64,000 nucleotides of DNA from Methanococcus voltae (GCF_017875395.1 NZ_JAGGMO010000001.1:434001-498000), one strand, 5' to 3'. Shown: positions 28,028 to 38,637, counted from the first letter of the stretch. Made by a program: numbers and translations. Notes: generated from the sequence alone by a model not told the origin.

Positions 28028-28744
28028 TTAAAAATTAATTCTTTTTTTAATACCATTATATAAATCAATTGAATTTCCATTTAAAAATGCCGACATCGTG
28101 TATATAACTCCTGGAGGCATTATTTCTATCGCAGAACCTTTTTCAACATAATAAACATTGTCAAAAGCAAGTAATCCACCATATATCATTCCTGCAATTT
28201 TTTTAAGGTCTTTAACCTCTTTTAATGTAATAATTACTACGGGATCGTCAGTAGTAATACCAGAATAACCTATACCGTGAATTTCTTTAGGGGTATTTGA
28301 AACACTTGACGAGCAATCATAACCATATTTTTTTCCTATTTCTTCCACAAATAAAGCTGCTTCATCTACAAAACTCTCGCCACAATAAGTATCAAAGGAT
28401 ATTATTATAGAATCCCCATATTGTGACTCGGTTTTAGCAATTGCATATGAAACACCTTCATCAGCATCTTCAGGGGTATTTGAAACACCGTTTAAATCGT
28501 CATAACTTTCCGCATATTTATGTAGTAAATTAAATATTGATTGATTAACTTCATTTACAAGACCTTCAGGTACTTGCGAAGTTATTACAATATCATCGCC
28601 AGTTACGTTTGTAATGGTTGATTTTACACCCAGGTCTTTAAATAAATTTCTTAATTCCCTATTTATTTTCGAATTAACTTCAGGATTAGTACCCACGTCA
28701 TTTGAAGAGATATCTACGCTTATAGAAGATATGTAGTTTACCAT
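28028..28744 (-). CDS. Unrecognised protein, probably cytoplasmic
   Basis: 238 residues. No signal peptide or family recognised. Alternating beta and helix (YISSISVDISSND, IITLKEVKDLKKIAGMIYGG, SAIEIMPPGVIYTMSAFL). The motif VSNTP occurs twice (near residues 86 and 148), each encoded by an identical 17-base stretch. The RBS is GGAAGTGA. It is flanked by the marker protein (convergent) and truA (same strand, 170 bases upstream). Confidence 0.65.
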   Translation of the reverse strand: MVNYISSISVDISSNDVGTNPEVNSKINRELRNLFKDLGVKSTITNVTGDDIVITSQVPEGLVNEVNQSIFNLLHKYAESYDDLNGVSNTPEDADEGVSYAIAKTESQYGDSIIISFDTYCGESFVDEAALFVEEIGKKYGYDCSSSVSNTPKEIHGIGYSGITTDDPVVIITLKEVKDLKKIAGMIYGGLLAFDNVYYVEKGSAIEIMPPGVIYTMSAFLNGNSIDLYNGIKKRINF

Positions 28745-28914
28745 AAATTCACTTCCATGATTTGAATTATGCTTATATCTTAACCGTGCTTATAATCGTA
28801 ATTATAATTACAATTGAATTAAATTGAATTAAATTGTAAAATTTTTAATATGATTATTATGTTTCATTTAATATATAATATCTGAGATTTAAATTTAAAA
28901 TAAAATTAAAAAAG

Positions 28915-29736
28915 CTAAATTTTAAAATTTCTAGAAAATTCATTCATTGAGGTATAAACGCCCAATCTTCGAATTTTCTCATTCATTGTATGGGTGGTAT
29001 CTTCACTGAATTTTTTTAAAACATAGCTATCATATTTAAATTCGACATCTGTTTTTGCGTCAACCAGTACAAGACCTTCGGCAGGTCCAATTTGCGAACC
29101 CACCTTGAGTTTAGGGTTAAAAACTTTTTTCATATATTCTTCGATTTCTTCATTATTCATGTTCGAGATACCGATTTTTGAGATTAAACCAATAATTTTT
29201 CTAACCATGTTCCATAAAAAGCTCTTTCCATAAATATCCAAAGTTATAAAGTATTTATCATCTGAAACTTTTATATCATAAATTGTTCTGACAGGATCTC
29301 GGTTTTTCTTTTTATCTCTCTTAGATAAGTTATGAAAAGAATGAGTTCCAATCAAGCATTCTGAAACTTTTAAGACCCTGTTTAAATCGTGCAAATTACC
29401 GTATATGTCAACTTTTGGTAAGATATACCTATAATGCCTATGTTTCACTTCTGGAAAGCTATCTATTTTCTGATACCCTAAAACCCATATACCAGAACCA
29501 TTACATCTTGAATATATATGCGATAATATGGGCTCTTTATCTAAATCATAAATTACAAAATTTCCAAGTGCTGAAACACCCAAATCTGTTCGACCCCCGT
29601 AGTATAAAGGTTTCTTAAACGTTGATAAATAACCACAATCTACTAAAATATTTGTTAAAACGTCACATACGGTTTTCTCGTGAGGTTGCAATTGAAAACT
29701 ATATCTTCCATCATATGCTACTTTAAATATGTACAT
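28915..29736 (-). CDS. truA: tRNA pseudouridine synthase A
   Basis: 273 residues; makes pseudouridine at tRNA positions 38-40. The catalytic Asp51 lies in GGRTDLGVSALGNF. KHRHYRYIL, GTHSFHNLSK and IYGKSFLWNMVRKIIGLI are the remaining TruA blocks. The N-terminus (IFKVAYDGRYSFQLQP) lacks the usual YxG(T/W)xFxGxQ but keeps the fold. The RBS is TTGGAGAT. Confidence 0.92.
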   Translation of the reverse strand: MYIFKVAYDGRYSFQLQPHEKTVCDVLTNILVDCGYLSTFKKPLYYGGRTDLGVSALGNFVIYDLDKEPILSHIYSRCNGSGIWVLGYQKIDSFPEVKHRHYRYILPKVDIYGNLHDLNRVLKVSECLIGTHSFHNLSKRDKKKNRDPVRTIYDIKVSDDKYFITLDIYGKSFLWNMVRKIIGLISKIGISNMNNEEIEEYMKKVFNPKLKVGSQIGPAEGLVLVDAKTDVEFKYDSYVLKKFSEDTTHTMNEKIRRLGVYTSMNEFSRNFKI

Positions 29737-29945
29737 AATATCTCCAATTAATTTAATTTCAATATATCAATAAGACCTAAATTTTGTGATAATAGCAATA
29801 GAATATATCTAATTATTAATCGATAGAATAGATATATTATAATTAGTATATACAATATAATTATTATCAAATATCGTATCCTACATATGAATTAATGATT
29901 TATTAAATTATCTTTTATGAAAATGAATCTAAAAAAGGTGTAATT

Positions 29946-31199
29946 TTGAAATATTTACTTATAGACCCCAAAATATCAGGCATTTCCGGAGATATGTTAA
30001 TAAATTCACTTTTGGATTTAACAGAACGGTATGATCTTATAGAGGACGTCATATCAAAAATAAATGAATTAGAAAATTGTAAATGTATTTCTGTAGATAT
30101 TTTAAATATGAAAAAATTAGGAATAATGTCAAAATATATGGAAATTTTAATAGATGAAAAAAAGTTTCACAATCCTGAAATGCTTAAAAAATGTGTCTTA
30201 AAAGTATGTGAAAAATTGAATATGGCTGATGAAAGCATTTTAACCTGCGAAAACATTGTTGATGACCTAATACTTGCTGAAAAAAACATACATGGTGAGG
30301 ATTTCCATTTACACGAAGTAGCTTCATTAGATACCGTTTTAGACATTGTAGGTAGTATATATATTTTGGAAAAGTGCGAATATTCATTAAATCAAATCAT
30401 ATCGACGTATCCTGTTTTAGGAAATGGATATGTAAATATAGACCATGGTATATTGCCAGTTCCGGTTCCTGCAGTTTTAGAAATACTTAAAAAACATAAT
30501 GCACCATTTCAAAGACTTCAAACTCCAAAAAATGATAATTTGGATGAAATAGAAGTGGGCGAGCTTACAACACCTACTGGAATAGCTATATTATGCAATA
30601 TAACGTCAGAATTTTGTAAAAGTTATCCTTCATCTAAAATTTTAAAAATAGGATATGGTGCAGGTACTAAAGACTTAAAACATACTCCTAATATATTAAG
30701 AGTTTTAGAAATTAGCAATTTGGACTTTGAAAATATTTCAGAGGAAAAAATGGCACTATTGGAAACTAATGTCGATGATATATCAGGGGAAATTATTGGA
30801 CACGTGATTAACAAAGTAATGGAAGAAGGTGCTTCTGATGTCTTTGTAACGCCCGTTATCGGTAAAAAAAATAGACCTGCAAACAAAATAACAATTATTT
30901 GTAAATATGCAGAATTTGAAAAATACACAAAACTTTTGATGGAAGAAACTGGCACACTAGGAATTAGAATAACTGAATTTAACAGATACGTTGCAGATAG
31001 AAAATTATTACACATGTTAGTAGAACTTAACGATAGAAAATTTAGAATAAATGTAAAATACTCGTATATAAACAATAAATTGGTGAATATAAAACCAGAA
31101 TACGAAGATTTAAAAAGAATATCTGAAGAACTAGAAATTCCATTAAGAAAAGTTTCTGAAATTGTAAAAAAACAATTTGATGAAAAAAGATTATTTTAA
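29946..31199 (+). CDS. larC: LarC-type nickel insertion protein (DUF111)
   Basis: 417 residues. The LarC pattern: YLLIDPKISGISGDMLINSL at the N-terminus, HLHEVASLDTVLDIVGS, GNGYVNIDHGILPVPVPAVL, GELTTPTGIAIL, ETNVDDISGEIIGHV and the C-terminal KPEYEDLKRIS. In lactobacilli LarC is a CTP-dependent cyclometallase that inserts nickel into the pyridinium pincer cofactor of lactate racemase. Here larA, larB and larE are not adjacent, so whether it makes the pincer cofactor or handles nickel for other enzymes is open. The start is TTG behind AAAGGTG. Confidence 0.88.
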   Translation: MKYLLIDPKISGISGDMLINSLLDLTERYDLIEDVISKINELENCKCISVDILNMKKLGIMSKYMEILIDEKKFHNPEMLKKCVLKVCEKLNMADESILTCENIVDDLILAEKNIHGEDFHLHEVASLDTVLDIVGSIYILEKCEYSLNQIISTYPVLGNGYVNIDHGILPVPVPAVLEILKKHNAPFQRLQTPKNDNLDEIEVGELTTPTGIAILCNITSEFCKSYPSSKILKIGYGAGTKDLKHTPNILRVLEISNLDFENISEEKMALLETNVDDISGEIIGHVINKVMEEGASDVFVTPVIGKKNRPANKITIICKYAEFEKYTKLLMEETGTLGIRITEFNRYVADRKLLHMLVELNDRKFRINVKYSYINNKLVNIKPEYEDLKRISEELEIPLRKVSEIVKKQFDEKRLF

Positions 31200-31304
31200 A
31201 TATTCTTTAATCTTTTTGGATATATTTTGATATTTAACTATTTTTTTAATATTTTTAAAATTATTATTTTTATTTTAACTATTTTTATTTTTAATTTAAA
31301 GGAA

Positions 31305-32021
31305 TTACCAAACTTTTAAATCAATTCCTTCTATTAATACCCTGTTTCCTTCTGCCTCTACAACTACGCCACTATGTACTTTTTGCATCATGCAGTGCGT
31401 AGGTATAAACTTCACAGTTTTTCCAACTTCTGGCATTTTACCTTTTGAAACGATGCCTTCAAAAGCCATTATAAGAGCCACGCCTACATTAACATAGTCC
31501 TTTTTCTCACCCGTTACCCTATGACACGGTCCTTCGATGTGTATAACGTGCATACCATGCGAAATATCTATTATCTTAGCGAAATGAGGCAAAGGGCATG
31601 CCAACGGCCTATATTGAATATAGTCGCCTATTTTTAAATCTTTAGCTAGTGGACTTGTAATTAACAAGGTTTCCCTGCATGAATGTTCATCCCGAAGTGG
31701 ATCCAATAAAAAATCTGCTTCATAACCATCGATTAACCCAGTAAGCTCTTTATCGGTAGAACAGCAACCTTGTACTTTAGTTTCAGATTTTTTAATATTT
31801 TCAGTTATTAAATCTTTATTTTGATTTAATAAATCAGTTAATTCCTCAAAATTAGATTTAAAATCATCTTTTAAAAGAAATGGACATTTTTTAATATCGT
31901 CACCTAATAAAACGCTCTCAGTAAACAAGTCACATCTTTTAAAACCACAAGCTCCACAATTGTAATTAGGTAATAATTCGTTAATCATAGATTCCAAAGT
32001 TTTTTTATCTGAATTAGCCAT
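31305..32021 (-). CDS. Fe-S cluster protein, last gene of the comA cluster
   Basis: 238 residues. The N-terminal Fe-S domain has Cys22, Cys25, Cys30 and Cys46 (NCGACGFKRC...KKCP), the PF04060-type [4Fe-4S] pattern seen in RnfB and CODH/ACDS subunits. A Cys-Cys pair follows (QGCCSTD), then HSCRETLL, RPLACPLPHFAK, GPCHRVTGE and THCMM. The latter part resembles small beta-barrels (KIGDYIQYR; GKTVKFIPTHC). It sits 41-45 bases after the GTPase gene on the same strand. Probably a soluble cluster carrier or redox protein acting with its neighbours; the target is unknown. Confidence 0.78.
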   Translation of the reverse strand: MANSDKKTLESMINELLPNYNCGACGFKRCDLFTESVLLGDDIKKCPFLLKDDFKSNFEELTDLLNQNKDLITENIKKSETKVQGCCSTDKELTGLIDGYEADFLLDPLRDEHSCRETLLITSPLAKDLKIGDYIQYRPLACPLPHFAKIIDISHGMHVIHIEGPCHRVTGEKKDYVNVGVALIMAFEGIVSKGKMPEVGKTVKFIPTHCMMQKVHSGVVVEAEGNRVLIEGIDLKVW

Positions 32022-32061
32022 ATTCTCACCATTTAATAAAAAATATTAAAATTTATAAATA

Positions 32062-32766
32062 TTATTCTCCCACGTACTTTGTAAATCCATCTATTCTTCT
32101 TAAAACTCCCCTATGGTACTTTTTAGCAATTCTTGTTTCTCCTACGCATAAAGTACATACGGAAAGTGGTGCATTATGCCTTAAAAGTTCATTTTCCAAA
32201 TCTGTTATATCTTTAGCTTCGGTTATTTCTTCGGCTATTTCTGCACAACCTTGACCACTCAATCCATTTACGTCATAAATAGTACAGTTTGGATTCATTT
32301 CGAGCACTCGCTCCCTAAAAACTTCCCTTTCAGCTTGCGAAATTATATCTCCTTTTGTAATTGCTACAACATCTGCACTTGTTAAAAATGGTCCAACTTT
32401 TCTAGGCGTATTTGGACCTGACGTAGCATCTATCACACAAACACCTAAACTGTTTTTAGTATATGGTGCACAACGGTGGCATAAACCTGCGGTTTCAATA
32501 ATTAAGGTATCGGTATTTTGCTCCTTAGCCCACTCCACCATTTCTTCAATATTATATATGGCAAAATGATCTGGACACATATCTTTACTAAGACCAATTA
32601 AAGTTGGAACCCCCAATTTACCATATCGTACATCATCATCCGTATATAAACAGTCTATCTTAATAACTGAGGTTTTTTTACCTTTTTTTTGCAATTGTTT
32701 AATTGTGTGAGTCATTACAGATGTTTTCCCCGCTCCCGGGGTACCTGCCACAATAACTACTTTCAT
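32062..32766 (-). CDS. HypB/UreG-like P-loop GTPase in the comA cluster
   Basis: 234 residues from the ATG behind TTGGGTGA; the longer frame starts within that RBS. Walker A is GTPGAGKT (8-15), the switch/Walker B segment is IIETAGL (89-95) and the base-recognition-like motif is TKGD (137-140), together a SIMIBI metallochaperone GTPase pattern. Four cysteines form two pairs, CHRC (96/99, right after ETAG) and CTLC (204/207), placed to bind a metal or cluster. It is cotranscribed with an ABC ATPase (upstream) and an Fe-S protein (downstream). Which metal enzyme it serves cannot be told. Confidence 0.8.
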   Translation of the reverse strand: MKVVIVAGTPGAGKTSVMTHTIKQLQKKGKKTSVIKIDCLYTDDDVRYGKLGVPTLIGLSKDMCPDHFAIYNIEEMVEWAKEQNTDTLIIETAGLCHRCAPYTKNSLGVCVIDATSGPNTPRKVGPFLTSADVVAITKGDIISQAEREVFRERVLEMNPNCTIYDVNGLSGQGCAEIAEEITEAKDITDLENELLRHNAPLSVCTLCVGETRIAKKYHRGVLRRIDGFTKYVGE

Positions 32767-32913
32767 AAATTCACCCAAAGATATATTTTATATTATTAAA
32801 TTATTGTAATATTATTGTAAAATTATTATAAAATATTAAAATTATTGTAAAAATTAGATTTAAAAATATAAGTTAAATAATTGGCTTATTTAATATTTAA
32901 TATTAATAGATAA

Positions 32914-33702
32914 TTAGCATGTTTTACAAGTATTTTGGATATCTCCAATACTTAACTTCTCACCATGCCTTACTTTTTCACGCATTGAAAGCATCCAACC
33001 ATCTAAATCGTTTAATCGTTTTGAAACTTCTTTTTCCTCGTCTGATGTCTCAATTATTTCAGTCATAGCTCCATTTTTCATTACAACTCGCCTATTAGTC
33101 ATTAATGCCAAAACAGGGTCATGAGTAATTACCATTACAATTTTACCATAGCCTGCGAGTAACTCTAAAGCTTCGTGCTTTTTAATTCCTGCGTTTTCAA
33201 TTTCATCAATCAATACAATAGGAGAGTCACTTATGACGGCTACATCTGCAACCATTAAACTTCTAGATTGCCCTCCACTTAATATTGTAAGGTTATAATC
33301 TTTTTTAATCGGTTCTCCGGTTAAATTATTTGCAAGGTCTATTACTTTATCAACTAAACCTTCAGAATTTATTCCCCTACTTTTCGCGTGCATTATTAAA
33401 AACTCTTCGACAGTCATGTCTGCTAAAAAGTTCATATTCTGAGATAATTGAGCAATTCTTCTTTTTCTAGGGTCTCTTCTCATATCGGAACTTGGAATTT
33501 CGTTGTTAATCATTATTTTCCTTCCTGAAACGGTATCTCCTTGTGATAATTGTTCAATATCACTTATCAAGTTTGATTTACCGCTACCTGTAGGGCCAAC
33601 CACTCCAAAAATTTCTCCTTTTTTTACAATTAATTCTTTGACGTTTTCAGGATTTCCGCACTTATCAACGCCACCAATTATCTTAATTTCTTTGATTTCC
33701 AT
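32914..33702 (-). CDS. ABC-type ATPase without permease, in the comA cluster
   Basis: 262 residues from the ATG behind GGTGAAGTT; the 21-codon longer frame has no RBS. Walker A GPTGSGKS (36-43), Q-loop region [10 protein letters not shown], signature LSGGQSRS (141-148), Walker [12 protein letters not shown] and H-loop VITHDP are all present. The C-terminus ends in a CxxC motif (CKTC). No membrane protein lies in the cluster, so this may be a soluble ABC ATPase (like SufC- or AtwA-type machines) rather than a transporter part. It follows comA by ~75 bases and precedes the GTPase by 147. Confidence 0.8.
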   Translation of the reverse strand: MEIKEIKIIGGVDKCGNPENVKELIVKKGEIFGVVGPTGSGKSNLISDIEQLSQGDTVSGRKIMINNEIPSSDMRRDPRKRRIAQLSQNMNFLADMTVEEFLIMHAKSRGINSEGLVDKVIDLANNLTGEPIKKDYNLTILSGGQSRSLMVADVAVISDSPIVLIDEIENAGIKKHEALELLAGYGKIVMVITHDPVLALMTNRRVVMKNGAMTEIIETSDEEKEVSKRLNDLDGWMLSMREKVRHGEKLSIGDIQNTCKTC

Positions 33703-33776
33703 AACTTCACCATCCATACATATAAAGTAAAATTTTATTGATTTGATATATATGAATATATTCAAATTTAGTAATA

Positions 33777-34541
33777 TTATTTAAGTATTTTACCGAAAGT
33801 ATCGCCCCTAAGTCCGGTTCTAAGTGTTTCTAAGGAAATTACTTCATCAAAAGCTATATTTCCCAAATTTACGCTATTTCCAAATCTTTCTATAAATTCA
33901 ACCTGTTGATTTTTAAGAGGGGCTTCGAAAATCAACTTTTTAAAGTCAATGTCTGAATTTACGATTTGTTCAAGGTCATCTTGTTTTAAATTGCCCTTTT
34001 CGTCGTAAAGTCCAATTGATTTACCACCTTCACGACCCTCTAAAATCACAAAATCAGAACCTGCTTCAATTTCAAGTTTTAAATCTGCTATCTTTTTAGA
34101 AATTGGGATTTTTGCGTCTTCTTCGATGCTTTTTTTACCGATTTCAGATAAAACTGTAAATCCATATTCTTTTGCTTTTTTAATACATTCGCACTTTAAA
34201 TCAAAATCGATCTCCATTGAACCGTCTGAAATTTCAATACATTCAAAACCTAAATTCTTACAATAATCTAAAAATTCTAAAAATTTACCATCTTTAAGGG
34301 CATATTCAAATAATGTGCCCCCAGGATAGGGTTTTACACCATATTTTTTGTATATTTCTATTTTTTCCTTCAAAATTTCCTCAGATTGAACTGCAGAAGT
34401 CCCCCAACCGAATTTAGCACATGTTATATAGCTTCCAAAAACTTTCATGCTATGTTCCACGTATTCAGGACTTTGACCTTTGTCTATTATCATCGTTAAT
34501 CCATTATGTACCGGTATTTTTAAAAATGAAAAAGATTGCAT
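33777..34541 (-). CDS. comA: Phosphosulfolactate synthase (coenzyme M biosynthesis)
   Basis: 254 residues; adds sulfite to phosphoenolpyruvate to make (R)-phosphosulfolactate, the first step to coenzyme M. The TIM-barrel family blocks are [68 protein letters not shown] and [16 protein letters not shown] is GGGTGG. It heads a leftward cluster with an ABC ATPase, a GTPase and an Fe-S protein. The later genes comB-comE are not in this window. Confidence 0.95.
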   Translation of the reverse strand: MQSFSFLKIPVHNGLTMIIDKGQSPEYVEHSMKVFGSYITCAKFGWGTSAVQSEEILKEKIEIYKKYGVKPYPGGTLFEYALKDGKFLEFLDYCKNLGFECIEISDGSMEIDFDLKCECIKKAKEYGFTVLSEIGKKSIEEDAKIPISKKIADLKLEIEAGSDFVILEGREGGKSIGLYDEKGNLKQDDLEQIVNSDIDFKKLIFEAPLKNQQVEFIERFGNSVNLGNIAFDEVISLETLRTGLRGDTFGKILK

Positions 34542-34881
34542 AGACTACCACCCAAATAAATATTTTCAATATATAGTATATTTAAATTTTTTAATATTTA
34601 AAAATTAATTGTGTTATAATAAAATATTATGTAAGAGAATATGTAAAGAATTCTATATTAATATATAATATCCTTATAAGAAAAATATTTTTACATATAT
34701 ATCTTAAGATACTATATTATTTTCTAATATGGATAACTCGGATATCATCAAATAAATAGTTTACTATTAAAAATTAAAATAATAACAATATTATAGTAGT
34801 AATACATAAATTAAAAAAACAATATTATGAAAATTTATCGTGAATAGGTAATTTATATTGAATTAAAAAGGAGTTGGTTTT
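34542..34881. other. Divergent promoter region between comA and hypE
   Basis: 340 bases without a gene. It contains the 12-base perfect palindrome TATCTTAAGATA (34700-34711) beside TATA-like TTACATATATA. It is a plausible shared control point for the comA cluster and hypE, but unproven. Confidence 0.45.
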
Positions 34882-35886
34882 GTGAAAATTACGAGAATGC
34901 ACGGCGCTGGCGGTAAAGTAATGCAAAATTTAATAGGGGATGTAATATTAGGTAGTTTATCAACTACTCAGGTTAATGGTGGTATTGGACTTCAAGACTT
35001 AGACGATGGTTCTACAATACCTATTGGAGATAATGAAATAGTTTTTACAGTTGATGGCCATACAGTAGATCCGATATTTTTTAAAGGCGGAGATATTGGT
35101 AGAATTTCAGTGTGCGGTACTGTCAATGACCTTTCTGTTATGGGTGCAAAACCTTTAGCTCTTTCTATGTCTTTTGTTTTACCCGAAGGTTTTGATATAG
35201 CGCAGTTAAAAGAAATTATGGCTTCAATAAACCTTGCTTGCGAAGAAGCTGGTGTAGCAGTAATTACAGGTGACACAAAAGTTTCAAATGTTTCCGATAT
35301 TATTATTTCATCTGCAGGGATAGGTATTGTTGAAAAAGGAAAAGCAGTTAGGGATAAGGGGATGAAAGAAGGAGATTCCATAATTGTAACGGGAAATCTT
35401 GCAGAACATGGGCTAACAATTCTATTAAGTAGAGAAGGCTTTGATTTAGAATCAAACCTAAAATCAGATGTTGCACCTGTTAACGGTTTAATTCAGTCCG
35501 TATTATCAGAGGGAATAATAATTAATGCGATGAAAGACCCTACGAGAGGAGGACTTGCAGATTCTTTGAATGAAATGGCTGAAAAAAGTGGTTTAGGGGT
35601 TACTTTACAAGAAGACAAGATACCATTAAGCGATGAAGTAAAATTTATATCTGAAGCTCTAGGTATTGACCCATTAACTGTTGCAAATGAAGGAAAAGTC
35701 GTCATGGCAATACCAAAAAAAGATGCTGAAAGAGCACTTGAAATTATTAAAGAACATCCCCTAGGTAAAAATGCGCAAATAGTTGGAGAAGTAACTTCCG
35801 AGCACAAAGGCGTAATTATGGAAACTTTAGTAGGTAAAAGAGTTGTCGATACCCCAATTGGAGACCCAATTCCTAGAGTTTGTTAA
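34882..35886 (+). CDS. hypE: [NiFe] hydrogenase maturation protein HypE
   Basis: 334 residues of the AIR-synthase/ThiL fold. GVGGIGLQDLDDGSTIP-type N-terminal loop, FTVDGHTVDPIFFKGGDIGR, GTVNDLSVMGAKPLALS, ITGDTKVS, and the C-terminal PIPRVC whose last Cys accepts the carbamoyl group dehydrated to the cyanide ligand of iron. GTG start behind AAGGAG. hypD lies 14 kb away in the same window; other hyp genes are elsewhere. Confidence 0.95.
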   Translation: MKITRMHGAGGKVMQNLIGDVILGSLSTTQVNGGIGLQDLDDGSTIPIGDNEIVFTVDGHTVDPIFFKGGDIGRISVCGTVNDLSVMGAKPLALSMSFVLPEGFDIAQLKEIMASINLACEEAGVAVITGDTKVSNVSDIIISSAGIGIVEKGKAVRDKGMKEGDSIIVTGNLAEHGLTILLSREGFDLESNLKSDVAPVNGLIQSVLSEGIIINAMKDPTRGGLADSLNEMAEKSGLGVTLQEDKIPLSDEVKFISEALGIDPLTVANEGKVVMAIPKKDAERALEIIKEHPLGKNAQIVGEVTSEHKGVIMETLVGKRVVDTPIGDPIPRVC

Positions 35887-36191
35887 AATAACTATACAAT
35901 GAGTATTAACTTTAATAATCTTTATATAATCTTATTTTTAATATATTTTATACCTCATTTTTTTATATTTTTTATATTTTTATTATAATTCATTTTCAGT
36001 TTTTATTTATCTTATTTGATAATTCTATTATTTTAAGAATATTTAATTAGATTATTAATTCCTAAAACGATCTGAATAATTTTATATATAATAGTATAGT
36101 TTATTGATTATTGAAGATTGAATGCTAAAAATTCAATTAAATAAGTATAAAATGCAAATTATTTATAAATTATATATTAATTGGTGTCATA
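35887..36191. other. Gene-free region between hypE and mfnA
   Basis: 305 bases. The first part is T-rich (35932-36000), probably terminating hypE; TTTATATATAATAG near 36081 may be the mfnA TATA box. Nothing else seen. Confidence 0.4.
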
Positions 36192-37385
36192 ATGGTAAAT
36201 AACAACGAAATATTGGAACAATTACAAAGATATAGAGATTTAGACTTAAAATATGAAAAAGGAAACATATTTGGGTCCATGTGTACAAAACCTCACCCAA
36301 TGACCTTGGAAATCATAAAAATGTTTTATGAAACTAACTTAGGGGACCCAGGTTTATTTAAAGGAACCAAAAAATTAGAAGAAGAATCTGTATCCAGGAT
36401 TGGTAAATTACTAAACAATCCCGAAGCTTTTGGATACATTATTTCGGGAGGTACTGAAGCTAATATAACAGCCATGCGTTTGTTTAATAATATAGCTAAA
36501 TCTAACTTAAATAGTGCCAATAGTACAATAACACCTTCAAATATAATAATACCGGAAACAGCTCACTTTTCATTTGATAAATCAAAAGATATGATGAATT
36601 TGAACTTAATAAGACCTCCTTTAACAGAATATTACACATCTGATGTAAAATGGATTAAAGACTATGTTGAAGATACAATACCCAAAAATGAAGAAAATCA
36701 TGTTTCAGGACTTGTAGGTATTGCAGGGTGTACAGAATTAGGAACTATAGATAATATAAAAGAATTATCTAAAATAGCGTACGAAAATGACATACCATTA
36801 CATGTGGATGCCGCATTTGGTGGCTTTGTGATACCATTCTTAGAGGACAAGTATAAACTCAAAAATTATAATTATAATTTCGACTTTAATCTTGAAGGTG
36901 TAACCACCATTACAATCGATCCTCATAAAATGGGATTGTCCCCAATATCTGCAGGAGGAATAATATTCAGAAATAAAAGCTACAAGACTTATTTAGATAT
37001 TGAAGCTCCTTACTTAACAGAAACGTTACAAGCCACGATATTAGGTACACGTACTGGCGTAGGGGCTGCCACTACATGGGGATTACTAAAATTATTAGGC
37101 AAGGAAGGATACGCTAAAATAACAAATGAGTGTATGGAAAAAACTGCTTATCTAACTAGAAAATTAAAGGAAAATGGTTTTGAAACAGTCATTGAACCTG
37201 TCTTAAATATTGTAGCAATTAAAGATGAAAATGCAAAAGAAACCTGCAAAAAATTAAAGGAAAAAGGAATTTATGTTTCAGTCTGTAGGTGTACTAATGC
37301 CCTTAGAATCGTAATTATGCCCCATTTAGAATTTGAACATCTTGATAATTTAATAACTAATCTTTGTGATGTAAATAAAAAATAG
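36192..37385 (+). CDS. mfnA: L-tyrosine/L-aspartate decarboxylase (methanofuran and CoA precursor)
   Basis: 397 residues; group II PLP decarboxylase giving tyramine for methanofuran and, by aspartate decarboxylation, beta-alanine for coenzyme A. Seen: [27 protein letters not shown] (84-97), [20 protein letters not shown] (204-213) and the Schiff-base Lys246 in [11 protein letters not shown]. Length matches the archaeal MfnA group. RBS TTGGTGTC. Monocistronic. Confidence 0.94.
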   Translation: MVNNNEILEQLQRYRDLDLKYEKGNIFGSMCTKPHPMTLEIIKMFYETNLGDPGLFKGTKKLEEESVSRIGKLLNNPEAFGYIISGGTEANITAMRLFNNIAKSNLNSANSTITPSNIIIPETAHFSFDKSKDMMNLNLIRPPLTEYYTSDVKWIKDYVEDTIPKNEENHVSGLVGIAGCTELGTIDNIKELSKIAYENDIPLHVDAAFGGFVIPFLEDKYKLKNYNYNFDFNLEGVTTITIDPHKMGLSPISAGGIIFRNKSYKTYLDIEAPYLTETLQATILGTRTGVGAATTWGLLKLLGKEGYAKITNECMEKTAYLTRKLKENGFETVIEPVLNIVAIKDENAKETCKKLKEKGIYVSVCRCTNALRIVIMPHLEFEHLDNLITNLCDVNKK

Positions 37386-37552
37386 AATTAAGTTAAAAAG
37401 TACTAAAAAATTACTATTTATCGATATATGCAAATAAATATATAAATAGGATACTATATAATAATAAAATAATTTAATATACATTAATAACTAATATAAA
37501 TAAAAATATTAAAATAGCCTTAAAATAAAAATATATCAATGTTGGTGAATTT

Positions 37553-38413
37553 ATGAAAATTTACATGGATGGAAAATTCGTAAATAAAGAAGATGCCAAA
37601 GTTTCAGTATATGACCATGGTTTATTATATGGAGATGGGGTATTCGAAGGTATAAGAGCTTACGAAGGTGTTGTATTTAAATTAAAAGAACACGTTGATA
37701 GATTGTATGAATCAGCTGCGTCTTTAGATATTAAAATTGATATAAGCAGAGAAGAAATGTCTAAAGTAGTAATAGAAACATTAAAAGTAAATGAATTAAA
37801 TGATGCATACATAAGGCTCGTAGTTACAAGAGGAGTAGGGGACTTAGGTTTAGATCCAAGAAAATGTTCAAAACCTACTATATTCTGTATTGCAGAACCT
37901 ATGAATCCTTTATTAGGTGACCAGGGTATAAAAACTATTGTTTCAGGAATTAGAAGATTACCAGTGGATGTTTTAAACCCTGCTGTTAAATCATTAAACT
38001 ACTTAAACAGTATTCTTGCAAAAATACAAGCTAACGCTGCAGGCGTTCACGAAGCTTTCTTATTAGATAAAAATGGATATGTTGCAGAAGGAACTGGAGA
38101 CAACGTATTTGTAGTTAAAAAGGGAGTTATAAGAACACCGCCTGTATCAACAAGCGTATTAAGAGGTATTACAAGAGATACTGCAATAGAATTGGCAAAA
38201 GAAGCAGGATATACAATTTTAGAGGAAAATTTAACAATTCACGATTTGTACACTGCGGACGAATTATTTATTACAGGTACTGCTGCTGAATTAATTCATG
38301 TTGTAGAAATTGACGGTAGAATCATCAACAATGGTGAAGCTGGAGAAATTACAAAAGATTTACTAAGCAGATTTATCGAAATCAGAGGAAAAATTGGCGA
38401 TAAAATAGAATAA
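37553..38413 (+). CDS. ilvE: Branched-chain amino acid aminotransferase
   Basis: 286 residues; fold-type IV PLP enzyme for the last step of valine, leucine and isoleucine synthesis. YDHGLLYGDGVFEGIRAYEG (21-40), RLVVTRGVGDLGLDP, the Schiff-base Lys in NPAVKSLNYLNSILAKIQA, GYVAEGTGDNVFVV and GTAAELIHV are all present. RBS TTGGTGAA. The stop is followed by a 10-base tandem AATAAACTAG repeat of no evident function. Confidence 0.95.
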   Translation: MKIYMDGKFVNKEDAKVSVYDHGLLYGDGVFEGIRAYEGVVFKLKEHVDRLYESAASLDIKIDISREEMSKVVIETLKVNELNDAYIRLVVTRGVGDLGLDPRKCSKPTIFCIAEPMNPLLGDQGIKTIVSGIRRLPVDVLNPAVKSLNYLNSILAKIQANAAGVHEAFLLDKNGYVAEGTGDNVFVVKKGVIRTPPVSTSVLRGITRDTAIELAKEAGYTILEENLTIHDLYTADELFITGTAAELIHVVEIDGRIINNGEAGEITKDLLSRFIEIRGKIGDKIE

Positions 38414-38637
38414 ACTAGAATAAACTAGAATAGAATAAATTCTCAATAAATTATATTAAAATAAACTATCTTTACTATTTTTTTATTATATTATAGGATG
38501 TTATAGTGTAATATATTGTATTTTATGTAGCATATCATACTTTAAACTAATAATCGTGAATCAAATTAAAAAAATTAGCTCTTTTGTATATTTAAAAATT
38601 AAATAGATTTAAAAAAAGTTAAAAGAATTATTCTAAA

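Noticed and set aside
38405-38430. Tandem AATAAACTAG after ilvE
   Set aside because: Only two copies, with no sign of function; such short duplications are common in this AT-rich DNA.
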